Assembly: GCA_945881865.1 (NCBI GenBank)
Contig: CAMCVK010000016.1
Location: 1 to 55,018 of the forward strand
DNA length: 55,018 nucleotides
DNA from: Fimbriimonas ginsengisoli Gsoil 348
Lineage (GTDB): Bacteria; Armatimonadota; Fimbriimonadia; Fimbriimonadales; Fimbriimonadaceae
Reading direction: 5' to 3'
The notes beneath the pieces are model-generated. The model did no database searches and was not told the origin of the DNA. It saw only the letters and a program-made list of their open reading frames with translations. Both the position numbers and the translations under genes were made by a program. How positions within the stretch are numbered: position 1 is the stretch's first letter; every line of letters begins with the position of its first letter. This document shows positions 32,358 to 40,781 of the stretch, in pieces.

Positions 32358-32951
32358 CTAGGCAGACTTTGCGAGCTCGATGAACTCGCGCATCTTTTCC
32401 CAATCTTTGATGCCCGCCGCACGCTCTACGCCGCTACTCACATCCACGGCGTACGGACGAACCCGTCGCACCGCCTCTTGTACGTTACTCGCATTCAGCC
32501 CTCCGGCGAGGATAACCGGCCTAACCGAGCGTTGAACGATCTCCGCCGCGAGGTCCCAATCCACTGTGTGTCCGGTCCCGCCGTAAGCTTCCTCCCGAAA
32601 GGCGTCCAGCAATAGCGCCCCGGAGTTCACGGTTTGCATCACGAAGTCGTTCGCCTTTTGGCCCTTTCGGAGCCGCAAGACATGGATGCGCTTCGGCGCG
32701 GCTTCCGGCAGCACGTCCCACTCGACGCCCTGCGTGAAGTCGTAGAACGACTTCGCCGGGGCACGATCGACGCGGCCAAAGACGGCGACCTTGATCACGA
32801 ACGGGGGCAGGTCGCCGATCCATTTCGCGGCCTCGTCTTCCAGGGCGCGCGGGCTGCTCAGCTCGTGCACGAAGCCGAGGGCGTCCGCGCCGTACTCGAT
32901 GGCCATCCGGGCGTCCTCGGCGCGGGTGATGCCGCAGATCTTGACCTTCAA
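32358..32951 (-). CDS. trpF: phosphoribosylanthranilate isomerase
   Basis: Third specific step of tryptophan synthesis. 197 aa TIM barrel with KVKICGITRAEDARMAIEYGADALGFV at the N-terminus (catalytic Cys), FGRVDRAP, LLLDAF and VILAGGLNASNV with DVSSGVERAAGIKD at the phosphate site. The ATG overlaps the trpC stop by four bases. Last gene of the trpD > trpC > trpF unit. Confidence 0.96.
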   Translation of the reverse strand: MKVKICGITRAEDARMAIEYGADALGFVHELSSPRALEDEAAKWIGDLPPFVIKVAVFGRVDRAPAKSFYDFTQGVEWDVLPEAAPKRIHVLRLRKGQKANDFVMQTVNSGALLLDAFREEAYGGTGHTVDWDLAAEIVQRSVRPVILAGGLNASNVQEAVRRVRPYAVDVSSGVERAAGIKDWEKMREFIELAKSA

Positions 32952-33724
32952 CCCATCACTTCCAAGACCTTCGCGCCGATATCGGCGGCGGCGGTGAAGG
33001 TCGTTCCGATCAGCACGGCGCGGGCACCGGCGGCCCGTACCCGAAGCACGTCTTCGTGGGTTTCGATGGCGCTTTCGCTTACCGGGAAGGCCTGGGTGGC
33101 AATCATGGGAATCAGTCGTTCGCTGACTTCGAGGCCAGTTTTGAAGCTGCTGAGGTCGCGGTTGTTGACGCCGATCAGCGGGAAGGCAAGATTAAGGGCG
33201 CGCGCCGCTTCCTCTTCGGTGTGGACTTCCACCAGAACATCAAGCCCAAGCTCTTTTGCGGTGTCCGAAAGTTGGGCGAGTTGGTCGTCGGTAAGGGAAG
33301 CCGCAATTAGCAGGATCGCATCGGCATCCCAGGCGCGGGCTTCGACGACCTGGTACGGATCGAAGATGAAATCCTTGCGGAGGGCCGGGAGCGAAACGGC
33401 GTTCCGGGCGTTGGTGAGGAACTCGGGCGCGCCCTGAAAGTAAGGCGTGTCGGTGAGGATAGAAAGGCAGGTCGCCCCGGCCGTTTCGTAAATCTTCGCA
33501 ATCTCGACCGCATCAAAATCCGCGCGGATGAGCCCTTTTGAAGGGCTCGCTTTCTTGACTTCCGAGATCAGCCCGGCGTTTCCGGCGCGAAGCAAAGCGT
33601 GCAAAAAGCCGCGCGTGGGTGGCCGGTCGTTCGCTCGTGCCCGCAGTTCGCTCAAAGGCAACGCCGACTGAGCCGCCGCGACTTCCTCGCGCTTCGTCGC
33701 GAAGATGGTTTCCAGAATCGACAT
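32948..33724 (-). CDS. trpC: indole-3-glycerol phosphate synthase
   Basis: 258 aa from the ATG at 33724, whose A is also the first base read of the trpD stop region (TAATG junction). Signatures: IFATKREEVAAAQSALPL, LISEVKKASPSKGLI with the catalytic Lys, ILTDTPYFQGAPEFL, ALRKDFIFDPYQV, DVLVEVHTEEEAARAL and IGVNNRDLSSFKT. Stand-alone, not fused to trpF. Confidence 0.96.
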   Translation of the reverse strand: MSILETIFATKREEVAAAQSALPLSELRARANDRPPTRGFLHALLRAGNAGLISEVKKASPSKGLIRADFDAVEIAKIYETAGATCLSILTDTPYFQGAPEFLTNARNAVSLPALRKDFIFDPYQVVEARAWDADAILLIAASLTDDQLAQLSDTAKELGLDVLVEVHTEEEAARALNLAFPLIGVNNRDLSSFKTGLEVSERLIPMIATQAFPVSESAIETHEDVLRVRAAGARAVLIGTTFTAAADIGAKVLEVMG

Positions 33725-34734
33725 TACTCGGGCGTTCCTTGCAGGGCCAGTAGCTTCGTGCGGGCCGCGCCGCTTGCGATAGCCTCGTAAGCAAGCGTAG
33801 CCGCTTCGACCAAAGACTCCGCCCGGCCGCCAAGCCATAGTGCCGCCGCCGCATTGGGCAGGAGAGCCTTCGAACGAGGTGAACCGGCATCTGAAATCGC
33901 TTCCTCCAAAATCGCCGCGCTCTCGGCGATGGTTTCTCCCGGCAGCAAGGCTTCCGGCGGGATTGGATCAAGCTCAAAGTCGGCCGGGGTCAGCGTTCCG
34001 GAATTCACCCGGCCTTCCCAAACCTTCACGTATTCGGTCGGGCCGCAGGGGGAAATCTCGTCGAGGCCCTCGTTGCCGTGAACCAGCAATGCTCGCTCCG
34101 AACCCAGCAGGTTCAAAGCCTCACCCATGCTCCGCATGAGCTCCGGCGCGTACACGCCGATGAGTTGGCGTTGGGCTCCGGCCGGATTCGCCAAAGGCCC
34201 AAGCTGATTGAACACCGTTCGAACGCCGAGGTCGCGGCGTGCCTTGCCCACAAACCGCATCACCGGGTGATGCGCGACCGCAAAAAGAAAAACGATGCCC
34301 TGGGTTTCCAGCCGGTGCGAGAGCGTCTCCGCGTCGCCGTGAATCGGCACCCCGAGCGCTTCCAGCACGTCCGCACTCCCGCATGTACTCGTGACGGCTC
34401 GGTTTCCGTGCTTCGCGATGCGTGCGCCCGCCGCCGCCGCGACGATGGCCGCGCCGGTCGAAATGTTAAAAGAGGGCGAGCCGCCGCCCGTCCCGCAGGT
34501 ATCAACGAGGTCGGAGTAGGAGTGGTGCACCTGAGCGGATCGCTCGCGAAGCACCGAGGCGAACGCGGCCAATTCGCGGGTGGTGCATCCCTTCACGCGA
34601 AGGGCAAGCAAAGCACCGCCAATCTGCGCATCCGAGGCTTCGCCGCTCACAAGAAACTCCATCAGCCCCCGGGCGGCTTCCGGGGAGAGGTCCCGCCGTT
34701 CGAGAATCGGCTGGACCAGCGTGGCAAAATTCAT
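33724..34734 (-). CDS. trpD: anthranilate phosphoribosyltransferase
   Basis: 336 aa. PRPP-binding DTCGTGGGSPSFNISTGAA, KHGNRAVTSTCGSADVLEALG, and the metal site GNEGLDEISPCGPT. First of the three trp genes; trpE, trpG, trpB and trpA are not in the window. A TAATCT box ends 6 nt before the ATG and its first three bases are the TAA stop of nuoE, so the trp transcript probably starts leaderless right after nuoE. Confidence 0.96.
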   Translation of the reverse strand: MNFATLVQPILERRDLSPEAARGLMEFLVSGEASDAQIGGALLALRVKGCTTRELAAFASVLRERSAQVHHSYSDLVDTCGTGGGSPSFNISTGAAIVAAAAGARIAKHGNRAVTSTCGSADVLEALGVPIHGDAETLSHRLETQGIVFLFAVAHHPVMRFVGKARRDLGVRTVFNQLGPLANPAGAQRQLIGVYAPELMRSMGEALNLLGSERALLVHGNEGLDEISPCGPTEYVKVWEGRVNSGTLTPADFELDPIPPEALLPGETIAESAAILEEAISDAGSPRSKALLPNAAAALWLGGRAESLVEAATLAYEAIASGAARTKLLALQGTPE

Positions 34735-34740
34735 GCCGCT

Positions 34741-34746
34741 AGATTA
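34741..34746 (-). promoter_or_regulatory. -10-like box giving a leaderless trpDCF mRNA
   Basis: Minus strand TAATCT, six bases (AGCGGC), then ATG of trpD. The TAA is also the stop codon of nuoE. Confidence 0.6.
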
Positions 34747-35367
34747 CTTCGGCGTGGCTTCAACGTCGCGCAACTGGGTTCGAACGACGGAGTTCGCGTA
34801 CTCAACCACGGTTGAATCGGGATCGTTCCGCAGCTTCTCGAGCAGTTCATCCACGCTCTCTTTCGTCATCGGGCCGTAGTACTGGTCACCGACCTGCATA
34901 CAGACCGCACGGTCGCAGGCATTCAGGCACTCGACTTCCTCAAAAGTGAACACGCCATCGGCGGTGGTCTCGCCATGACGAACGCCGAGCTTGGCGCAGA
35001 TGTGGTCGCGCAGTTCGTAGCCGCCGTTCACCATGCAGCTGAGGCAGGTGCAGAGCTCCAGCTTGTGGCGGCCCGGCTCGTGGGCGGTGTTGTACAGCGT
35101 GTAGAACGTGGCAACGCCCTCAACTTCGGCATACGGTCGGTTCAGGCGGAATGCCACCTCGGCGATGGCTTCTCCGTTCAGGTAGCCGCCATATTCGCGC
35201 TGGGCCAGCCAGAGCCCGGGCAGAATGACCGCCTTTTTGTTCGGATAGTGAGAAATCAGGGCTTCAAGTTCGGCAATCCCTTGTTCGCTGAAGTTCAGCT
35301 TGACTTCGCCCGCTTTCGGAGCACGCGGACGCTCGTTGGGAGCACCGAGTTGAAGGAGTTCACTCAC
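34744..35367 (-). CDS. nuoE: NADH-quinone oxidoreductase subunit E-like 2Fe-2S protein
   Basis: 207 aa, longer than the usual 160-170 because of an N-terminal extension and a C-terminal tail. Thioredoxin-fold ferredoxin: AVILPGLWLAQREYGGYLN, VEGVATFYTLYNTAHEPGRH, and four 2Fe-2S cysteines in CTCLSCM and ECLNACDRAVCMQVGD. No nuoF, nuoG or other complex I gene is next to it, so it may serve complex I from a distance or an NAD-dependent hydrogenase/formate dehydrogenase. GTG start overlaps the preceding stop by four bases; a TAAATT box lies 7 nt upstream. Confidence 0.88.
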   Translation of the reverse strand: MSELLQLGAPNERPRAPKAGEVKLNFSEQGIAELEALISHYPNKKAVILPGLWLAQREYGGYLNGEAIAEVAFRLNRPYAEVEGVATFYTLYNTAHEPGRHKLELCTCLSCMVNGGYELRDHICAKLGVRHGETTADGVFTFEEVECLNACDRAVCMQVGDQYYGPMTKESVDELLEKLRNDPDSTVVEYANSVVRTQLRDVEATPK

Positions 35368-36335
35368 GCCCTAAAATTTACCCGCCTTCGCCGGAGTCGA
35401 TGCCGAAGAGAACTTGCTGCGAGCGCGAAAGCAAAGCCGACGAGAAGGCCGTATGCGGCGACAAACGTTGCGACGAGCACGGGAATCATTAGGAATTCGG
35501 GCAGCAATCGGAGCTTTTCGAACGGCGAAGCGGTCAGACCGGCTCGCATCTTCTCCGCGCTTTGGTCAAGGCGGCGCTGCCTCTCGGCGAAGTATTTCTC
35601 CGCGTCCGGCACGGCGCGCTGCCAGGCGACGCGAGTCGATTCTAGGGTTGGGAATGCCCGCCACGACTCGGTGGCACCTCCGGACTTCCATTCATAAACG
35701 GGGACTCGTCCGGCCCCAGGGTTCGCTAGGAACGTTGCATGGAACGTTTGCACTCGCGCGGCCCGGGCTTCCAGGTCGGCTCGGCGCTTTGGCACATTGC
35801 GAAGCGCGTTTTCGTTCCAGGATCGGGGAACGAGCACCTCTGCGCCGGGCGAAATCGCCGTCCCGACGAAAGCAAACAAGGTCGAGGCAGCGGCGCTGGT
35901 CAGAACCGCGTCGCGAACCACCGCGAAGGGTGTCTTTCGCAAGCGAAAACCCAGCACCGCCATTACCAGTAACCCCAGCGATGTTATTGCGAAAGGGAGC
36001 AGACTGGCGTTGAAGGAAAGGAGCATGTACGGAAGGGAGCAGAGACCCGCGATCACGGCGCAGATCGTTTGCGTTCGCTTGGAAGGTGCCTTGGCCGCGA
36101 TTTCATCTTGATACATGCCGAGGATCATCGGCCAGACTCGGCCGAACGCCTTCGCCGCCGCGCGGTCGGCGTCCTTTGGTGTGGCATGCAGCTCTTCGCG
36201 GGCTTGCGTGCTGGCCAGCAGATGCGAAGCAACCTCATCCTTCAGGGCCGACCGAACGTCATCGGCGAGCACGCCCTTGCTGAGCAGCTCGATCCGGTTG
36301 AGAAGGCGCCGTGCGTGTGGCCCGAGCTCAGACAT
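35364..36335 (-). CDS. membrane protein paired with PadR regulator (DUF1700/HAAS-like N-terminus)
   Basis: 323 aa. N-terminal helical region (ARRLLNRIELLSKGVLADDVRS, LKDEVASHLLASTQAREEL, AAAKAFGRVWPMI) resembles the HAAS/DUF1700 segments that accompany PadR regulators. Four transmembrane helices follow (about 90-110, 112-128, 140-160 and 285-310), with an extracytoplasmic segment of about 110 residues between the third and fourth. Overlaps padR by 8 bp and nuoE by 4 bp. In other bacteria the HAAS protein is thought to signal to its cognate PadR repressor; that link is inferred here. Confidence 0.7.
   Translation of the reverse strand: MSELGPHARRLLNRIELLSKGVLADDVRSALKDEVASHLLASTQAREELHATPKDADRAAAKAFGRVWPMILGMYQDEIAAKAPSKRTQTICAVIAGLCSLPYMLLSFNASLLPFAITSLGLLVMAVLGFRLRKTPFAVVRDAVLTSAAASTLFAFVGTAISPGAEVLVPRSWNENALRNVPKRRADLEARAARVQTFHATFLANPGAGRVPVYEWKSGGATESWRAFPTLESTRVAWQRAVPDAEKYFAERQRRLDQSAEKMRAGLTASPFEKLRLLPEFLMIPVLVATFVAAYGLLVGFAFALAASSLRHRLRRRRVNFRA
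35375..35380 (-). promoter_or_regulatory. -10-like box upstream of nuoE
   Basis: Minus strand TAAATT, seven bases, then the GTG of nuoE; located in the 3' end of the preceding gene. Confidence 0.4.
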
Positions 36336-36654
36336 TCTCGACTCCCGCCCGCAAAATCGGCCCGATCGAATTCACAAACTGCTCCCATTCCAAGCGCTTC
36401 TTCGCCAGCAAGGCGCTCCCTTCCGGCGTGAGGGAGTACGTCTTTCTGGCCGGGCGACCCGTTTGGTTCTCCCAACTTGCGGTTACCGCACCGGAGGATT
36501 CCAGCCGGTGCAGAAGCGGATAGAGCTGGCTTTCACCTAGCCGCAACGCATCGCTGGATCGCAGCTGAATCCGCGCCGTGATTTCGTATCCGTGCGCCGG
36601 ACGTTCTTCCAGCACGCTCAATATCAGACCTTCGAGGTCGGGTCGGTTTGCCAC
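36328..36654 (-). CDS. PadR-family transcriptional regulator
   Basis: 108 aa winged helix: ANRPDLEGLILSVLEERPAHGYEI, QLYPLLHRLESSGAVTASWE, and ARKTYSLTPEGSALLAKKRLEW. A compact PadR-s2 protein. GTG start at 36654, with TATAGT ending 5 nt upstream and no ribosome-binding site. First gene of padR > membrane protein > nuoE. Confidence 0.93.
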   Translation of the reverse strand: MANRPDLEGLILSVLEERPAHGYEITARIQLRSSDALRLGESQLYPLLHRLESSGAVTASWENQTGRPARKTYSLTPEGSALLAKKRLEWEQFVNSIGPILRAGVENV

Positions 36655-36659
36655 GATTT

Positions 36660-36665
36660 ACTATA
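36660..36665 (-). promoter_or_regulatory. -10-like box giving a leaderless padR mRNA
   Basis: Minus strand TATAGT, five bases (AAATC), then GTG. Squeezed into the 25-bp gap after the epimerase gene. Confidence 0.6.
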
Positions 36666-36679
36666 CATCAAACTTTATC

Positions 36680-37693
36680 TTATGGTGAGGTGTGATATCT
36701 CGCAACCATGTCTTCGGTTAGCTGCTCCCAACGCTCAATCGTGCGGTCATAGTCCGGGTCGGGCTCGGCGCCGGTTTTGCCGTTCGCTTCCATCCACGCC
36801 AACACCCTCTTGGCCCCGGTTCGAAAGTCGATGGAGTATCTGTAGCCTAGGTCCTCCATCGCCGACCGGTTGTCAAACAGGTTGGCGTACATGAAGTTGC
36901 TTGGCAGCACCCCACCGCGTCCCGGATGCACCGCCGCGAGTAGCCGAGACGGAATGTGAACCAGGTTGGGCTTTGGCGCCCCGGCGACCTCTGCGACGAT
37001 TTCATGGAAAACATCCCACGGAATCCATTCCTCGCCCGCCGCGTTGTATTCGCGTCCGTAGGCAACCTCGTTGCCGGTAGCGCCTGTGAAAGCCCCGGCC
37101 ACGTCTTCCGCGTGAGCGAAGCACCAAGGCGTCGTCCCGTCGCCGTGAACGATGATCTTCTGCCCCGTCCGGAGGCGATCCAGGTACCCCTTCGGCCAAA
37201 GGGTTGGCCAGAAGCCGCGACCCTCGCCGTAGGTCAACGCGGGCCGAATCGTGGTCAACGCAAACGCGCCGTCGCGGGCCGCCTTCCGCAAGGTCGCCTC
37301 GATGACAACCTTCTTCTCGGCGTAGTCGCCAAAACCCCGATGCGGCGCATCGGGCGGAATTGGGTAGGCGTCCGGGAACTTCCGGTAGACGTCCACCGTG
37401 CTGCAGAAAATGAACTGCTTGGTTCGCCCGGCAAACGCCCGAACGACCGAGTTCGCGTCCTCCGGCTGGTAGCCGACCATGTCGATCACCACATCCCAGT
37501 CGGCTTCGGCGGCCATCGCCGCTTCAAACGCTTCATATTGGGTGCGGTCTCCGCGCAGAACCACTACCCCAGCCGGAACCGGAACGTCCGTCTCGCCGCG
37601 ATTGAAGATCGTCACGGCGTCGCCGCGCTCCACAAGCTGCCGCACGAGGTAGGTGGAGATAAGGCCGGTGCCCCCAATGATGAGAACGCGCAT
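36680..37693 (-). CDS. NAD-dependent epimerase/dehydratase family protein
   Basis: 337 aa extended short-chain dehydrogenase. Rossmann motif VLIIGGTGLIS at the N-terminus, IFNRGETDVP, DVVIDMVGYQPED, IFCSTVDVYRK, and the lysine of the YxxxK-like DYAEKKVVIEATL; substrate-side elements TTIRPALTYGEGRG and WCFAHAEDVAGAF. It belongs to the group of nucleotide-sugar epimerase/reductase-like proteins; the substrate is unknown. TAAGCT ends 6 nt before the ATG. Confidence 0.88.
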   Translation of the reverse strand: MRVLIIGGTGLISTYLVRQLVERGDAVTIFNRGETDVPVPAGVVVLRGDRTQYEAFEAAMAAEADWDVVIDMVGYQPEDANSVVRAFAGRTKQFIFCSTVDVYRKFPDAYPIPPDAPHRGFGDYAEKKVVIEATLRKAARDGAFALTTIRPALTYGEGRGFWPTLWPKGYLDRLRTGQKIIVHGDGTTPWCFAHAEDVAGAFTGATGNEVAYGREYNAAGEEWIPWDVFHEIVAEVAGAPKPNLVHIPSRLLAAVHPGRGGVLPSNFMYANLFDNRSAMEDLGYRYSIDFRTGAKRVLAWMEANGKTGAEPDPDYDRTIERWEQLTEDMVARYHTSP

Positions 37694-37699
37694 CGCGAA

Positions 37700-37705
37700 A
37701 GCTTA
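37700..37705 (-). promoter_or_regulatory. -10-like box giving a leaderless epimerase mRNA
   Basis: Minus strand TAAGCT, six bases (TTCGCG), then ATG, in the 14-bp gap after the DUF948-like gene. Confidence 0.5.
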
Positions 37706-37707
37706 AA

Positions 37708-38094
37708 CTATCCCGCGCGTCGGAAGCTGGTGATGAATCGGAAAATCTTCATCGCAGCCATGCCGTAGCGAACGTAGGGCATAAACTTCATGAGCGAAGG
37801 TGTCGTGGCTTTCGAAACCATTTCGGCCGTGCCGGAGATCCGCTGCGCCGAGCCACCGACCACATTTACGGTTGTCTTGAGGCTTCCCGCCACGTCGTCC
37901 AGCTTAACCGCGACATCTTGAAGGGTTCCGACCAAACCGTTCACCTTCACAGTTAGGTCCTCGACCTTCGGTTGCAACTCCTGCATGATCTTCACGATCT
38001 TGTACAAAGCGACCGTGAGGCCGATGAAGAAAATCGTGTTAACGATAAAAAACAGGCCGGATATGGCCACCCACCAAATTGGAATGTCTGTCAT
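37708..38094 (-). CDS. DUF948-like single-pass membrane protein
   Basis: 128 aa. One N-terminal transmembrane helix (WWVAISGLFFIVNTIFFIGLTV) followed by a heptad-rich amphipathic stretch (KIMQELQPKVEDLTVKVNGL, LQDVAVKLDDVAGSLKTTVN), the pattern of DUF948 proteins. AGAGG lies 5 nt before the ATG. Start overlaps the stop of the 876-aa protein gene (ATGA). Confidence 0.7.
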   Translation of the reverse strand: MTDIPIWWVAISGLFFIVNTIFFIGLTVALYKIVKIMQELQPKVEDLTVKVNGLVGTLQDVAVKLDDVAGSLKTTVNVVGGSAQRISGTAEMVSKATTPSLMKFMPYVRYGMAAMKIFRFITSFRRAG

Positions 38095-40721
38095 ATTGCC
38101 TCTATTTCTATAAGACGCTCACTTTGAGCTGCAAGTTCGACCCGAATCGAGAGCCGCCCGTCAAATCCTGGGACCTCTTTGCCGTCCACAAGGAAGCGGC
38201 TGCCCCAAAGGCCGCGAACGACCACGTCGGTAGACCCGCCGTAAAGGGTTGGCGATCCAATTTTCAGGCTCAGATTTCGCTTTGTTGTGTCGAACCGGGC
38301 TTCTTTGATCTGGCCGGACGTCGTTTCGATCTCTAGCCCAAGCTGGCGAACCCAAATGCGACGGCCCACGCCGTCCCACGGCCGAATCGTGATGACTTCG
38401 CGAGTTCCAAGGTTCTCGTACTCGAAGTGCGCCCCCAGCGCGATGCCGGATTGCTGGGTCGAGAACACGACGTAGGTGGTCGCGTGCCGCAGATACAGCG
38501 AAAGCGAAAGCCCGAGGTCGCCCGCGCTCCAGTGCGCGCCGAACGACTGGGACGAGGAGTCTGGAGTATAGCCAAGGGCCCCGGCGCCATCCGGCCGAAC
38601 CAAAACCCACGGCGAGAGCATCCCCGCAAACCCGGCGGTGAGGAAGGCGTTCGGTACCTCCGGCTCATCGAACTCTAGGCCATCGAGCAGCACCACGGAG
38701 TTGGCGACGGTTGCTGGTCCCCCGGCAATTCGCGCCCGGTCGGGCATGGCAGGGGTTGCTTCGGTCTGCTCGCGCCAGCGCATCTCGGTGCCGTAGCTCC
38801 ACCAACTTGGGCCCATCGACCGGGCCGCCATCAGGATGTCGCGGCACCGCTCCATGAGCTCGATGTTGCCGGTTGCTTTGGCGGCGGAATAGACTTCGGC
38901 CGTTCCGTCGAGTTGAAACGCGCTGTCGCCGACGAATGGATACTGCCGGCCGGCTAGGGCTTCGAGGCGCGCCTCGCGCAGTTCCAGGGCGCGGGCGGCC
39001 AAGTGGCGGACAAGATCGCCAAACTCGCCTTCGTCGTCGTTCGCCTCCAATTGGCGTAGCTGCTTTTGAACCTCGGCTTCCAGCAACAGCGGAGTGCCCA
39101 GCCAAACGGACGGGTGAATCCGCCGAGCGGCTGTGGTGGCGATTCGCAGGCCGGTGAGCACGAACTCCTCGGCGCGCTTCGATCTTGCGGCGGCGGTGAA
39201 CGCGCCAATCTTCAGCAGCGAATTCGAGCCGTTCGGCCCGCTTAACAGCTCGGCCAGGTTGAAGTAGAGCAGCGCGGCGAGCGGGTAGATCGGCGCATGC
39301 CCGTAGCTGTAGGCCACGCCAAATGCGGACATCCGCGACCCGACTTCGCCGCTGGCGACGTTAACCACCCGCGGCTCCAGGAACCGCTCGACGTAGCTGA
39401 GCAGGGTCACGATCTCGCTCGGCACCGGATAACGCAGGTTCTTCTCGGAGAGAAACAGAGCGTCGCTGAGGGACGACATCAAGCCGAACGGTGTTTCAAA
39501 CAGCCCGAGTTCGGGCTCGGCAGGTGCCTCGGTCCAGCGATTGTCGCCGGGAACGATCGCGCACTGCCACGGGCCGGGCGTCGAGATCACCTGATTCGTC
39601 GTGATCCATTGTGCCCGCCGGAAGATGAGCTGCTCGATGGGCTCGGTGAAAACAAGGTGAACCTGGCTGGTGCGATCCAACGTGTCGGTAAAGGCCACCG
39701 TCATCGGCCCGGCTTGACCGGGCTTAACGAAGCAGAATCCGCCCTCGTCGTCCGCATCGGTCTCGAGCTCGGCGTCAACGTCGGTCGAAAATCGAACCGG
39801 CGTTGCGCCGCCGACTTCCAAGGCAATGCCGACGTCCGCCGGCACAACCGCCCCCGGCAACAACCTCACAATCGGTCGCCCCGCCATCACCAACGCATGA
39901 CCGACCGGATCGGGATGATCGCGCTCGGTGGGATAGAACCGAATTTGATACTTTCGGGTTTCGCGCGGCTCCAGAATAACGGCCGAGTGTCCGTTCACCC
40001 ATTCGGGCCATTCCTCGCGCTCGATGGTAGCGCGGCTGTGGGCGTAAACGATCGGCACGCCTTCCCACCGAAACGGCGACTGGAGCGATGGCCGAGCCGA
40101 GTTGTAGAACTCCCACTGGGTGCCTTCGCCGGGCGTGATGAGGAGGCCCGGGGGCCGCCGGACGAGTCTCGACGCGTGCAAGTAGCTGGCCGCTCCGCCG
40201 ATGAACGGATGGACGTGAACACGGTCGTGGAACAGCTCGCGTACGCCTTCGTCGGTGCGGCCGTAGCCCTCCAAGATGTTGTTCAGCGCGAACGGGAAGC
40301 CAAGCTCGCCGATCTCGATGCTGCGGCGGCTCTTGTTCCGAATCTCGACGTCCCACACCAGATGCGGCATTGGGGTCAGGACTTCATAAAACTGGCCGAC
40401 CGCGTCGAGCTCCTCAAGAATTCCAAAGTCGTAGCTGAAGCCCACGCCCCAGTCGGAGTCCCTTTGGGTGGCGGCGTATGTTCGGCTGGAAATCCAGGGC
40501 TCGTCGGGAGAAACGCGCGCGGCAATGAGAATTGAACCGGGCAGGTAGTCCTCGGTGAGCTCCTCGCCCATCGGCATGATTGGGGCCACAAATTGGAACT
40601 CCTCGCCGTCCGGGTGGAGGGGGTCGGCAAGCCAAAGCTGGTGGATGCGCCCGGCGGATCCAAATTCGACGCTAAAGAGAGAGCCGTCGATTTCCGGTCG
40701 GTCCAACGGAAACTCGTCCAT
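38091..40721 (-). CDS. large six-hairpin-glycosidase-like protein (DUF5695-type)
   Basis: 876 aa, no signal peptide. The N-terminal half is beta-rich (GRIHQLWLADPLHPDGEEF, WGVGFSYDFG, EIGELGFPFALNNILEGYG), the middle is helical with ASGEVGSRMSAFGVAYSYGHAPIYPLAALLYF resembling an alpha/alpha toroid, and the C-terminus returns to beta structure. This organisation and the GEVGSR..SYGHAPIYP block resemble DUF5695/six-hairpin glycosidases, so carbohydrate binding or cleavage is likely but the catalytic residues cannot be assigned. TAAAGT lies 9 nt before the ATG. Coupled to a DUF948-like gene. Confidence 0.6.
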   Translation of the reverse strand: MDEFPLDRPEIDGSLFSVEFGSAGRIHQLWLADPLHPDGEEFQFVAPIMPMGEELTEDYLPGSILIAARVSPDEPWISSRTYAATQRDSDWGVGFSYDFGILEELDAVGQFYEVLTPMPHLVWDVEIRNKSRRSIEIGELGFPFALNNILEGYGRTDEGVRELFHDRVHVHPFIGGAASYLHASRLVRRPPGLLITPGEGTQWEFYNSARPSLQSPFRWEGVPIVYAHSRATIEREEWPEWVNGHSAVILEPRETRKYQIRFYPTERDHPDPVGHALVMAGRPIVRLLPGAVVPADVGIALEVGGATPVRFSTDVDAELETDADDEGGFCFVKPGQAGPMTVAFTDTLDRTSQVHLVFTEPIEQLIFRRAQWITTNQVISTPGPWQCAIVPGDNRWTEAPAEPELGLFETPFGLMSSLSDALFLSEKNLRYPVPSEIVTLLSYVERFLEPRVVNVASGEVGSRMSAFGVAYSYGHAPIYPLAALLYFNLAELLSGPNGSNSLLKIGAFTAAARSKRAEEFVLTGLRIATTAARRIHPSVWLGTPLLLEAEVQKQLRQLEANDDEGEFGDLVRHLAARALELREARLEALAGRQYPFVGDSAFQLDGTAEVYSAAKATGNIELMERCRDILMAARSMGPSWWSYGTEMRWREQTEATPAMPDRARIAGGPATVANSVVLLDGLEFDEPEVPNAFLTAGFAGMLSPWVLVRPDGAGALGYTPDSSSQSFGAHWSAGDLGLSLSLYLRHATTYVVFSTQQSGIALGAHFEYENLGTREVITIRPWDGVGRRIWVRQLGLEIETTSGQIKEARFDTTKRNLSLKIGSPTLYGGSTDVVVRGLWGSRFLVDGKEVPGFDGRLSIRVELAAQSERLIEIEAI

Positions 40722-40740
40722 GAACTACCGACTTTACATG

Positions 40741-40774
40741 AAAACGCCGTCCCGGCGGTTAGGCCAGGACGGCG
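40741..40774 (-). terminator. intrinsic terminator after the PEP-CTERM gene
   Basis: Minus strand CGCCGTCC pairs with GGACGGCG around a 14-nt loop and is followed by TTTT. It separates the PEP-CTERM gene from the 876-aa protein gene. Confidence 0.8.
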
Positions 40775-40781
40775 GGGTGAA

